Positions 1 to 5,370 of a DNA stretch of 5,370 nt are shown here, in pieces (position 1 is the stretch's first letter; each line of letters begins with the position of its first letter). The DNA is from an uncultured Sutterella sp. (GTDB taxonomy: Bacteria; Pseudomonadota; Gammaproteobacteria; Burkholderiales; Burkholderiaceae_F): assembly GCA_900554375.1 (NCBI GenBank), contig USHK01000106.1, positions 1 to 5,370 of the forward strand, in the 5' to 3' direction. The position numbers and the translations under genes were made by a program. The notes under the pieces were generated by a model. It had not been told where the DNA came from. It made no database searches and saw nothing but the letters and a program-made list of their open reading frames with translations.

Positions 1-47
1 GAGATTCATGAGCGTCTCGTGGGCTCGGAGATGTGTATAAGAGACAG
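1..47 (+). other. Illumina Nextera i7 adapter (technical sequence)
   Basis: This is not genomic DNA. In order it reads the last five bases of the P7 oligo (GAGAT, 1-5), an 8-base index (TCATGAGC, 6-13), the Nextera read-2 primer segment GTCTCGTGGGCTCGG (14-28) and the 19-base Tn5 mosaic end AGATGTGTATAAGAGACAG (29-47). The reverse complement of the index, GCTCATGA, is as I recall Nextera XT v2 index N714. The exact reverse complement of the whole block closes the window at 5324-5370. Genomic sequence starts at 48, inside hyaC, so the truncation of that gene is an assembly or library edge. Confidence 0.98.
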
Positions 48-636
48 GGTAATACATCAGAAGATGATGGAAGGTGCGCACCGGCTGAGGACCGCCGAGC
101 CATGCTGTAACCCAGCCGAACCAGGACATCCAGCCCGTATCCCATCCCCACTGTTGGGCATAAAGACCAAAACCGGTGAGAATGATCAGGATGGAGCCGA
201 GGACGTACATGAGGCACATAGCCGTCTGGGCCAGAGGGTTGTGACCGACATATTCCTTCGGGTGTTTGTTCAGGAAAAGGTAGTAGAAGGCTGTGCCGAA
301 AATACCTTTAATCCATTCCATATCCCAAAACGGAAGGATGAAGATCATACGGGAGTACTTGTTGCCGACGAATGCCCAATAAATACGATAGAGCATCAAT
401 GCGGCGAACAGCATACCGCACACCAAGTGCAGCATGATGATATGCCCGAAGAAGTAGGTGTCCCAAGTGGTCGCGTAGTTTGCAAGCGGCGGCCAGCCAA
501 TCAGGAAACCCGTAATGACCAGCATGAAGAATGCGGCGCATTGAGCCCAGTGCCAGAAGCGTACAGGCGCTTCGTAGACATACACGGGTTCAATCGGGCC
601 TTCTTCAATACTGTATGCCCATTTCGAGATTTTCAT
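48..636 (-). CDS. hyaC: [NiFe] hydrogenase cytochrome b subunit HyaC, 3' end missing
   Basis: This is the membrane cytochrome b that takes electrons from the hydrogenase small subunit and passes them to quinone. The 196 visible residues start MKISKWAYSIEEGP and run open into the left adapter, so there is no stop codon. The family is clear from EAPVRFWHW (residues 22-30, His29), a second-helix His70 in the segment starting FGHIIMLH, YWAFVGNKYSR (86-96), GHNPLAQ (131-137) and RTFHHL (187-192, His190/191). These match the E. coli HyaC sequence as I recall it. Transmembrane helices lie at about 33-50, 65-88 and 137-160. The fourth helix, expected to carry the last conserved His, is cut off. E. 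coli HyaC is about 235 residues, so roughly 40 are missing. The start is fixed by a perfect AGGAGG seven bases upstream, 12 bases after the hyaB stop. By homology heme is bound by His29, His70 and a His near 190; ligand assignment is inference. Confidence 0.93.
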
Positions 637-640
637 AAAA

Positions 641-646
641 CCTCCT
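641..646 (-). promoter_or_regulatory. Shine-Dalgarno of hyaC
   Basis: The minus strand reads AGGAGG-TTTT-ATG with a few extra bases of spacing, a full consensus Shine-Dalgarno inside the 12-base hyaB-hyaC gap. It decides the hyaC start at 636. It is much stronger than the sites upstream of hyaA and hyaB, perhaps to secure expression of the membrane subunit at the distal end of the operon. Confidence 0.85.
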
Positions 647-648
647 AA

Positions 649-2418
649 TTAGCGGACTTGAACTTTGCAGAGTTCCTCACCGCTGGTCGACATGACGTGA
701 GTTGCGCAAGCCAAGCACGGGTCAAAGCTGTGGATTGTGCGCAAGATTTCGAGAGGCTGATCAGCCACGGCAACAGGTGTGCCGAGCAGAGCGGCTTCGT
801 AAGCACCGAGCTGGCCCTTGGTGTCGCGCGGAGAAGCATTCCAGGTAGACGGAACAACAGCCTGCCAGTTTTCGATCACGCCGTCTTTAATAACGCACCA
901 GTGTCCGAGAGCGCCACGCGGAGCTTCGCACTGACCGACGCCTTTACATTCTTTCGGCCAAGTACTCGGTTCCCATTTATCCATATTGGCGGCCACTTCG
1001 TCACCGGCCTTAATGTTGGCTTCGAGTTCATCCACGTATTCGAGCATGAGCTGAGCGCACATCTTGGCTTCCAAACCGCGGCAGAGGGTACGGCCGAGTG
1101 TGGAGAAGAGGGCTTCGACAGGTACGCCGGCCTGAGCAAGAGCGCGGTCGACGAGTTCTTTCTGGCGCGGCATCTTCTTGGCGTAGGCGACAACCATACG
1201 TGCAAGAGGACCGGTTTCCATAGCGTGGCCGTTCCATCTCGGAGCCTTGATCCAAGAGTAGCGGGCGTTGGTTGTAAGCCACTTGATGTCGGTCTTGGTG
1301 CCTTCGTAGTCGACGCCGGCTTTGCCGAGGTCGAAGTTCGGGTCGGTAATGCCTTCCCAAGGATGCAGACCTTCATCGGGTTTCGGATAGGAGTACCAAG
1401 AGTGATCAACGAATTCCTTGATCTGGTTGGGATCCTTAAGGTCAACCGGAAGAATCTGATCGAACTTGCCGTCGATAACAGCGCCGTTCGGCATAAGCAG
1501 ACTCTTTTCGGACATATCGTTGGCATATGCCGGGAAGTCTCCGTAGCAGAGCAGATTCTTGTTGGCCAGGCCTCCGCCGATCTTGTACCACTCTTTGTAG
1601 TAAGCCTGCATTGCCATCAAGTCAGGATAGTAGACTTCGTCGATGAAGCGGATGGTGGACTTAGCCACGTCGCGCAGGAAGTTCATCCATACCTGGTTGA
1701 TCATGATGCCCTGAGCGCCTGTGTCACTCATGTTAATCGGGCACGGAACGCCGCCGACTAAATAGTTCGGATGCGGGTTCTTGCCGCCGACGATGGCGTG
1801 GACCTTAACGATTTCGCGCTGGAAGTCCAAGCTTTCGAGATAGTGAGTAACGCCGAGCAGGTTGATTTCCGGAGGAAGCTTATAAGCCGGGTTGCCCCAA
1901 TAAGCATTTGCGAAAATACCGAGCTGACCGCTGGCAACGAATGCTTTCAAACGATCCTGAACTTCTTTGAAGTAAGCAGGGGAGGAAAGGGCGTGCGTTG
2001 AGATGGACTGCTGGATTTCGCTGGTCTTTTTCGGGTCGGCGCTTAAAGCGGAGACGACGTCGATCCAGTCGCAGCCGTGGAGCTGATAGAAGTGAGTCAG
2101 GTGGTCCTGGCTGTACAGCGTAGCGTTCATCAGGTTGCGGATGATGTTGGCGTTCTTCGGAATCTTGATCCCGAGCGCATCTTCAACCGCACGGACGGCG
2201 GACAAAGCATGAATACCAGTGCAGACACCGCAGACGCGTTCCACAAAGGCCCAAGCATCACGAGGATCGCGTCCCTTGAGAATGACTTCAAGACCGCGCC
2301 ACATTGTGCCGGTTGACATTGCGTCGACGATGACATTGTTTTCATCGAGGACGGCCTGCATACGTAAGTGACCCTCGATTCGGGTTACAGGGTCAACAAC
2401 AACTTTCTTATTTGCCAT
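649..2418 (-). CDS. hyaB: [NiFe] hydrogenase large (catalytic) subunit HyaB
   Basis: This 589-residue protein holds the Ni-Fe(CN)2CO site that splits H2. Both nickel-binding motifs are present: [10 protein letters not shown] (61-70, Cys63 and Cys66) and DPCLACATH (566-574, Cys568 and Cys571). The last 15 residues, [15 protein letters not shown], follow His574. By family knowledge a maturation endopeptidase (HyaD type) removes this tail after nickel insertion, so this is an unprocessed precursor. TRIEGH (12-17) carries Glu15, matching E. coli HyaB Glu28, and [10 protein letters not shown] (498-507) carries Arg501, matching the catalytic Arg509. The N-terminus is about 13 residues shorter than the E. 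coli protein (597 residues). The protein lacks its own signal peptide; the family is exported together with the Tat-targeted small subunit. Its ATG overlaps the hyaA stop by one base (TAATG), which suggests translational coupling; a weak GGGAG lies about ten bases upstream. Cys497, beside the Arg501 motif, differs from the Thr of E. coli. No frameshift is seen. Confidence 0.97.
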   Translation of the reverse strand: MANKKVVVDPVTRIEGHLRMQAVLDENNVIVDAMSTGTMWRGLEVILKGRDPRDAWAFVERVCGVCTGIHALSAVRAVEDALGIKIPKNANIIRNLMNATLYSQDHLTHFYQLHGCDWIDVVSALSADPKKTSEIQQSISTHALSSPAYFKEVQDRLKAFVASGQLGIFANAYWGNPAYKLPPEINLLGVTHYLESLDFQREIVKVHAIVGGKNPHPNYLVGGVPCPINMSDTGAQGIMINQVWMNFLRDVAKSTIRFIDEVYYPDLMAMQAYYKEWYKIGGGLANKNLLCYGDFPAYANDMSEKSLLMPNGAVIDGKFDQILPVDLKDPNQIKEFVDHSWYSYPKPDEGLHPWEGITDPNFDLGKAGVDYEGTKTDIKWLTTNARYSWIKAPRWNGHAMETGPLARMVVAYAKKMPRQKELVDRALAQAGVPVEALFSTLGRTLCRGLEAKMCAQLMLEYVDELEANIKAGDEVAANMDKWEPSTWPKECKGVGQCEAPRGALGHWCVIKDGVIENWQAVVPSTWNASPRDTKGQLGAYEAALLGTPVAVADQPLEILRTIHSFDPCLACATHVMSTSGEELCKVQVR

Positions 2419-3518
2419 TATTCATTTACTCCCATGTCCTTGTTGACTTCTTTTGACTTGGCGCGAGCGACGGCGCTGGCAGCGGCATGAACCGCCACAG
2501 CGGCACCGATGACACCGAGAGCAGCCAAGCCTACGCGGTCAGCGGTAGCCTGGATGCCAAGACCCCAGCTCGGAGGCAGGATGGTCGGTTCGTGAGCGTA
2601 GAAGCTGCCCTTATCCCAGAAGTTGTCTTCGGAGCAGGCCAAGCAGGGATGTCCGGATTCAACCGGCCAAGACAGCATGTCGTTCCAACGGATAGAAGAG
2701 CAGGAGTTGTAAGTAACAGGGCCCTTGCAGCCGACTTTGTAGAGGCAGTAGCCGAGTTTTGCGCCGATATCGTCGAATTTTTCAACGAACTGACCTGCGT
2801 CGAAGTGAGCGCGGCGATAGCACTTGTCATGGTTGCGCTGGCCGTAGAACATCTTCGGGCGCAGCTGAGCGTCAACCGGGGGCAGACGGTCATACGTCAG
2901 CATGTAAGTAATGACGCCGGTCATGACTTCCGGAATCGGGGGGCAGCCCGGCACGCGGATAATGGGCTTATCTTTGATGACATCTGTAATAGGAACAGAT
3001 TTTGTTGGGTTCGGTTTGGCGGTGTTGATGCAGCCCCAGGACGAGCAAGAACCCCAGGCGATAACGGCCTTGGCGCCCTTAGCAACGTGCATCAGTTTTT
3101 CAAGGAAGGGTTTTCCGCCGGGCAGGCAGAACATGCCGTCAGCGCCGAGGCAGGGAGAACCTTCAACAGCCAGAATGTAGTTGCCGTTGAATTTTTTCAT
3201 TACGTCTTCGAGAGCCTGGTGATCTTGTTCACCGGCGGCGACCATCAGTGTGTCGTCGTAGGCCAGAGAAATCATCGAAAGGATGACGTCTTTGGTCAGC
3301 GGATGGTAGGAACGAATGAAAGATTCAGTACAGCAGGTACATTCAAGGCCGTGGAGCCAAATAACCGGAGTACGTGGTTTAGTTTCCATCGCGTGGGCGA
3401 TGTCCGCTGCGCCGTTTGCACCGAGTCCGAGGGAAGCGGCTGTCAAAGAGCAGAATTTAAGGAAACTGCGTCTTGAGACACCTTGCCGCCGCATCAATTG
3501 ATAGTTAGTTTCTGTCAT
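2418..3518 (-). CDS. hyaA: [NiFe] hydrogenase small subunit HyaA, oxygen-tolerant type
   Basis: This 366-residue protein carries electrons from the NiFe site through three Fe-S clusters. It starts with a Tat signal peptide: SRRSFLK (15-21), a hydrophobic stretch and a likely AHA cleavage site after residue 43. The mature part begins [11 protein letters not shown] and contains ECTCC (Cys60, 62, 63), GSCSSWGC (Cys158, 163) and PGC (Cys192), the six-cysteine proximal-cluster set of oxygen-tolerant group 1d enzymes. The distal cluster ligands are His230, Cys233, Cys258 and Cys264, and the medial cluster ligands are Cys273, Cys292 and Cys295. A C-terminal membrane anchor (about 329-351) includes His344, in the position where E. 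coli HyaA has a His facing cytochrome b. Length and order match E. coli HyaA throughout, including MRRQGV before the Tat motif, which supports this start. The Shine-Dalgarno is modest (GAGAAG, 8-base spacing). This is the first gene of the minus-strand operon. Extra Cys123 is not in E. coli HyaA. Confidence 0.97.
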   Translation of the reverse strand: MTETNYQLMRRQGVSRRSFLKFCSLTAASLGLGANGAADIAHAMETKPRTPVIWLHGLECTCCTESFIRSYHPLTKDVILSMISLAYDDTLMVAAGEQDHQALEDVMKKFNGNYILAVEGSPCLGADGMFCLPGGKPFLEKLMHVAKGAKAVIAWGSCSSWGCINTAKPNPTKSVPITDVIKDKPIIRVPGCPPIPEVMTGVITYMLTYDRLPPVDAQLRPKMFYGQRNHDKCYRRAHFDAGQFVEKFDDIGAKLGYCLYKVGCKGPVTYNSCSSIRWNDMLSWPVESGHPCLACSEDNFWDKGSFYAHEPTILPPSWGLGIQATADRVGLAALGVIGAAVAVHAAASAVARAKSKEVNKDMGVNE

Positions 3519-3562
3519 AGAAGCATCTTCTCAGTAGTTGCAGGGGTTTGTTAAAACTCACA

Positions 3563-3585
3563 CTCCCGGGACGAATTTCCCCGAG
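3563..3585 (-). other. Possible hairpin in hyaA leader
   Basis: Read on the minus strand, CTCGGGG (3585-3579) can pair with CCCGGGAG (3570-3563) across a loop of about seven bases, with a two-base GG bulge. This gives two short stem blocks of three to four pairs. It lies about 45-67 bases upstream of the hyaA start, so it would be in the mRNA leader if transcription starts beyond 3585. It is a GC-rich island in an otherwise AT-rich region. There is no U-run after it, so it does not look like an intrinsic terminator. Its role is unknown and it may be chance. Confidence 0.25.
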
Positions 3586-3606
3586 AACTTAAGGATATTC
3601 TAAGCA

Positions 3607-3631
3607 TTTTCCCTATAAATAGTTAGGAATT
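3607..3631. promoter_or_regulatory. Candidate IscR type 2 binding site upstream of hyaA
   Basis: The core CCCTATAAATAGTTAGG (3611-3627) is flanked by TTTT and AATT. It fits the published E. coli type 2 pattern WWWWCC-x-YA-N7-TR-x-GGWWWW at every constrained position except one (T for R at 3624), with exact spacing. IscR is the Fe-S cluster-sensing Rrf2-family regulator, and in E. coli the hya operon is a known target repressed through a type 2 site. The site lies 89-113 bases upstream of the hyaA start. The window does not show whether this organism has an E. coli-like IscR. Confidence 0.5.
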
Positions 3632-3689
3632 AGTTCAATTAAATTAATTCGTAAAAACAGTAAGTTAGTATCAAAATTCATATAAAAAA

Positions 3690-3708
3690 TGTAACACTAT
3701 CCGTTACA
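3690..3708. repeat. Inverted repeat TGTAAC-N7-GTTACA, possible operator
   Basis: Two perfect 6-base arms, TGTAAC (3690-3695) and GTTACA (3703-3708), flank a 7-base spacer near the middle of the divergent region. The 19-base size and two-fold symmetry are typical of dimeric regulator sites. On the minus strand one arm (GTTACA, 3695-3690) sits 17 bases from GATACT (3672-3667), a weak sigma-70 pair with four of six matches in each box. If that promoter is used for hyaA, a bound protein would cover its -35. I cannot assign a regulator. Confidence 0.35.
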
Positions 3709-3764
3709 CATACCAAAAATTAGTCTGTTGACAGGCAAAAAGGGAATCCAATTTTTTATTTCGG

Positions 3765-3781
3765 TTCAATTTTGGTTTGAA
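3765..3781. repeat. Short inverted repeat TTCAA-N7-TTGAA
   Basis: Perfect 5-base arms at 3765-3769 and 3777-3781 are separated by seven bases, the same spacing as the inverted repeat at 3690-3708 but with different arms. It overlaps the candidate -35 of the ccm promoter, where an operator could act. Arms this short are common by chance in AT-rich DNA. Confidence 0.2.
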
Positions 3782-3800
3782 TTTTTGCGGCGCGTATAAG
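3772..3800 (+). promoter_or_regulatory. Candidate sigma-70 promoter for ccmABC
   Basis: A weak -35 TTGGTT (3772-3777) is followed after 17 bases by TATAAG (3795-3800), five of six matches to the -10 consensus. Transcription would start near 3807, leaving a leader of about 50 bases before ccmA. A perfect TTGACA lies upstream at 3728-3733, but no good -10 follows it at normal spacing. No other pair with standard spacing looked better on this strand. Confidence 0.35.
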
Positions 3801-3857
3801 GTTTGTTTAATCGGCAATTCTTAAAATTTTTTCATCCGGATACAACTAGAAAAATTT

Positions 3858-4553
3858 ATGACAGAAGAGAAAGCCAAGCTTGAACTTCAGTCGGTTCGAT
3901 GCGTACGCGGCGAGCGGCTGCTGTTTTCCAAGCTGAATTTCCAGTGCCCTGCCGGCACTCTGGTCCGCATTGCGGGTCCGAACGGCACGGGAAAGACTAG
4001 CCTCCTTCGGCTTCTTGTCGGTTTAATGCAGCCGCAGGAGGGGCAAATCCTTTGGAAAAACGAACCCATAAAAAAACTCAAAGAAGAGTTTTGGAAGGAT
4101 CTCGTCTACATCGGTCATTTAAACGGTGTAAAAGACGAGCTCACAGCCCGTGAAAACCTTCTTATCAATTGTGAAATCGGGGAACATCCGGTTACTAAGG
4201 AACAAGCAGATCACGCCTTAGAAATGGTCGGTCTCGAAGGCTTTGAGGATCACTACACACGCCATCTTTCTCAAGGCCAGAGAAGACGAGTCGCGCTTGC
4301 CCGTCTTTATTTGAGCCGGCACGCCGGCTTCTGGGTTTTAGACGAACCTTTTACCGCATTAGATGTCAAAGCAGTAGAAAACTTGGCTAACCTCATCGCC
4401 GGCCATGTCAATGAAGGCGGAATTGTAGCTTTGACAACACATCAGGAAGTCCCGATTGCTGCCAAGAATATTCAGCGCATCGAACTGACCGGCGGCCGCT
4501 GGTTAAACGGCAGAATGATTAAAAAACACGATTTGGCGGGAGAGGCGGGTTAA
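3858..4553 (+). CDS. ccmA: Heme exporter ATP-binding protein CcmA (cytochrome c maturation)
   Basis: CcmA is the cytoplasmic ATPase of the CcmABCD complex. Its ATP hydrolysis releases heme-loaded CcmE, the chaperone that delivers heme to periplasmic apocytochromes c. The 231 residues contain a complete ABC ATPase: Walker A GPNGTGKT (40-47), signature LSQGQ (137-141), Walker B WVLDEP (159-164) with Glu163, D-loop ALD (167-169) and switch His195. The stretch YIGHLNGVKDELTARENL (84-101) is typical of CcmA rather than other ABC ATPases. Length is slightly above the usual of about 205, mainly from a short N-terminal lead and a C-terminal tail after residue 210. The start has no clear Shine-Dalgarno; the leader just before it is AT-rich (GAAAAATTT). 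No other plausible start lies upstream of Walker A. The stop is two bases before ccmB. First gene of a plus-strand operon. Confidence 0.95.
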   Translation: MTEEKAKLELQSVRCVRGERLLFSKLNFQCPAGTLVRIAGPNGTGKTSLLRLLVGLMQPQEGQILWKNEPIKKLKEEFWKDLVYIGHLNGVKDELTARENLLINCEIGEHPVTKEQADHALEMVGLEGFEDHYTRHLSQGQRRRVALARLYLSRHAGFWVLDEPFTALDVKAVENLANLIAGHVNEGGIVALTTHQEVPIAAKNIQRIELTGGRWLNGRMIKKHDLAGEAG

Positions 4554-4555
4554 TC

Positions 4556-5224
4556 ATGTTTCGGTTATTCCTTTCTGTTGTTCGGAGAGATCTCAAGTTG
4601 GCTCTTCGTCAAAAATCCGATGTTTTAAATACGGTCTTTTTCTTCATTGTGGTTGTGACTCTGGTGCCTCTGGGAATCGGACCGGATCAGCAGCTGTTAA
4701 GAATGATTGCACCCGGAGTTGTCTGGGTTGCCGCACTTTTAGCAGCGCTGCTTTCGCTTCCGCGTCTCTTTGCCAATGATTATGCCGACGGAACCCTGGA
4801 ACAGATGCTCCTTTCCGGTGAACCCTTAACCGTAATTGTTATTGCTAAAGTATTCGCGCACTGGCTGACAACAGGGATTCCTCTGACTCTTATCTCCGGC
4901 TTGTTTGCCCTAATGTTCGATTTACAAGCCGATGTTGCTTTAGTCATGATGAGTTCGCTTTTTATCGGCACTCCGGTATTGAGTTTAGTAGGAAGCGTCG
5001 GTGCTGCGCTTACGCTCGGACTCAGAGGCGGAAGCGTCCTGACATCGCTTCTTGTTCTTCCGCTGTATATTCCTGTTTTGATTTTCGGCGCAGGAGCTGC
5101 AGAAGCCGTGGCTGTCGGGATCAACTCAGCAGCTTATTTCTTAATTGTCGGCGCGCTCACGCTTTTTTCTTTAGTCGTGATGCCGATCGCCACCTCAGCA
5201 GCGCTGAGATTTGCATCGGATTAA
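4556..5224 (+). CDS. ccmB: Heme exporter membrane protein CcmB
   Basis: CcmB is the integral membrane partner of CcmA in the System I heme-handling complex. The 222 residues match the family length (about 220) and resemble E. coli CcmB along the whole protein. Conserved stretches include LVPLGIGP (36-43), IAPGVVWVAALL (51-62), DGTLEQ (78-83), AKVFAHW (97-103), IGTPVLSLVG (137-146) and the Leu/Pro-rich LVLPLYIPVLIF (166-177). About six hydrophobic helices are visible, near 24-42, 50-70, 94-120, 127-155, 160-181 and 192-216. The basic N-terminus (RRDLKLALRQK) is typical. The ATG follows the ccmA stop after two bases, with GAGG about ten bases upstream inside the end of ccmA, so translation is probably coupled. 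Despite its historical name as a heme exporter, the complex is now seen mainly as driving release of holo-CcmE. Confidence 0.95.
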   Translation: MFRLFLSVVRRDLKLALRQKSDVLNTVFFFIVVVTLVPLGIGPDQQLLRMIAPGVVWVAALLAALLSLPRLFANDYADGTLEQMLLSGEPLTVIVIAKVFAHWLTTGIPLTLISGLFALMFDLQADVALVMMSSLFIGTPVLSLVGSVGAALTLGLRGGSVLTSLLVLPLYIPVLIFGAGAAEAVAVGINSAAYFLIVGALTLFSLVVMPIATSAALRFASD

Positions 5225-5243
5225 TTTGCTTTTTGGACGCACT

Positions 5244-5323
5244 ATGAAAACTATTAAATCAATCCTAACTCCTGAGGGGATGTACAGTTTTGCCGGTAAG
5301 GTCGTGCGGCCGTGCTTCATCTT
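5244..5323 (+). CDS. ccmC: Heme-handling protein CcmC, N-terminal fragment
   Basis: An ATG 19 bases after the ccmB stop opens a frame that runs without a stop into the right adapter. The 26 complete codons give MKTIKSILTPEGMYSFAGKV and then VRPCFI. The pattern of a short basic start, Pro, then an aromatic-rich segment leading to the first helix resembles the start of CcmC proteins (E. coli MWKTLHQLAIPPRLYQ). Position after ccmAB agrees with the standard ccmABC order. CcmC would load heme onto CcmE through its WWD domain and His residues, none of which is in the window. The Shine-Dalgarno is weak (GGA about six bases upstream). The fragment is too short for proof from sequence alone; the call rests mainly on order. 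Confidence 0.72.
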
Positions 5324-5370
5324 CTGTCTCTTATACACATCTCCGAGCCCACGAGACGCTCATGAATCTC
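5324..5370 (-). other. Illumina Nextera i7 adapter (technical sequence)
   Basis: This is the exact reverse complement of bases 1-47: mosaic end CTGTCTCTTATACACATCT (5324-5342), CCGAGCCCACGAGAC (5343-5357), index GCTCATGA (5358-5365) and the start of P7 (ATCTC, 5366-5370). This is what read 1 shows when it reads through a short insert into the i7 adapter. Genomic sequence ends at 5323, inside ccmC. The 47-base inverted repeat formed with the left end is not a biological terminal repeat. Confidence 0.98.

Larger units (their letters stand above)
3519..3857. other. Divergent AT-rich control region between hyaABC and ccmABC
   Basis: The 339 bases between two divergently oriented start codons contain no convincing gene on either strand. 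The region is clearly richer in A and T than the genes beside it, as expected for a promoter region. It must hold the promoters of both operons unless one lies further in. I see an IscR-like palindrome (3607-3631), inverted repeats at 3690-3708 and 3765-3781, a candidate ccm promoter (3772-3800) and an imperfect hairpin in the putative hyaA leader (3563-3585). No convincing sigma-70 pair was found for hyaA. TTGATA (minus strand, 3674-3669) is a fair -35 but has only a 3/6 match (ACGAAT) at a normal distance, so an activator-dependent promoter is possible. Confidence 0.7.

Noticed and set aside
658..1761. Long plus-strand open frame of 367 codons opposite hyaB
   Set aside because: It lies fully antisense to hyaB, whose motifs are certain from end to end. 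The predicted protein has no recognisable domain and its open length follows from the codon use of the real gene.
2487..3476. Long plus-strand open frame of 329 codons opposite hyaA
   Set aside because: It is entirely antisense to hyaA. There is no domain, no ribosome binding site and a composition typical of a reverse-strand shadow.
3620..3640. ArcA-like direct repeat (TAGTT twice, 11 bases apart)
   Set aside because: Spacing suits ArcA, which controls hya in E. coli, but the repeats differ from the TGTTA core and the sequence overlaps the better-matching IscR-like site.
3661..3674. FNR box upstream of hyaA (TAAGT-N4-ATCAA)
   Set aside because: Only one half-site is intact; the other keeps just two of five bases. 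The match is too weak in AT-rich DNA to call.
3731..3752. Sigma-54 promoter for hya on the minus strand (TTGG ... TTGCC)
   Set aside because: The GG and GC doublets are 11 bases apart, not the required 10, and the -24 box lacks the CAC part. Sigma-54 needs exact spacing.
3728..3760. Perfect TTGACA as the ccm -35 box
   Set aside because: At 16-18 bases downstream there are only T-rich hexamers with at most three matches to TATAAT, so the pair at 3772-3800 was preferred.
3519..3857. CRISPR array, tRNA or small RNA gene in the intergenic region
   Set aside because: There are no regularly spaced repeats, no tRNA-like cloverleaf elements and no hairpin followed by a T-run.
1..5370. Terminal inverted repeats suggesting a transposon, plasmid or linear phage
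   Set aside because: The repeats are Nextera adapter sequence with index and P7 bases, and no transposase, integrase or replication gene is present.

Overview
The window is a 5370-bp assembled fragment. The genomic part is positions 48-5323. The outermost 47 bases at each end are the same Illumina Nextera (Tn5) i7 adapter in opposite orientations, so both contig ends are technical. The genes suggest a Gram-negative member of the Pseudomonadota (beta or gamma class). The evidence is a close relative of E. coli hydrogenase-1 (HyaABC), with a Tat-exported, membrane-anchored small subunit, and System I cytochrome c maturation genes in the usual ccmA-ccmB-ccmC order. Coding DNA looks about half GC, while the central intergenic region is clearly AT-rich. 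A host-associated facultative or microaerophilic organism (for example Sutterellaceae or Succinivibrionaceae) is possible, but the sequence alone does not fix this.

Layout. On the minus strand, from about 3518 down to the left edge, lies hyaA (small subunit) - hyaB (large subunit) - hyaC (cytochrome b, 3' end missing). They are tightly packed: a 1-base stop/start overlap, then a 12-base gap with a perfect Shine-Dalgarno. On the plus strand, from 3858 to the right edge, lies ccmA - ccmB - ccmC (only the first 26 codons of ccmC). A 339-bp AT-rich divergent control region separates the two operons. It holds a good match to an IscR type 2 binding site, two inverted repeats with 7-base spacers, a candidate promoter for ccm and a possible leader hairpin for hyaA.

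Function. HyaAB is a periplasm-facing [NiFe] uptake hydrogenase. The small subunit carries the six-cysteine proximal-cluster pattern of oxygen-tolerant (group 1d type) enzymes. Electrons from H2 should pass through three Fe-S clusters to the b-type cytochrome HyaC and on to the quinone pool. CcmA and CcmB are the ATPase and a membrane subunit of the CcmABCD complex, which acts in heme handover to CcmE for periplasmic c-type cytochromes. The two operons could therefore serve one respiratory programme, H2 oxidation feeding quinones and c-type cytochrome reductases, but that link is inference from adjacency. I found no sign of an entirely new system. The most useful observations are the adapter ends, the oxygen-tolerance signature and the candidate IscR site.
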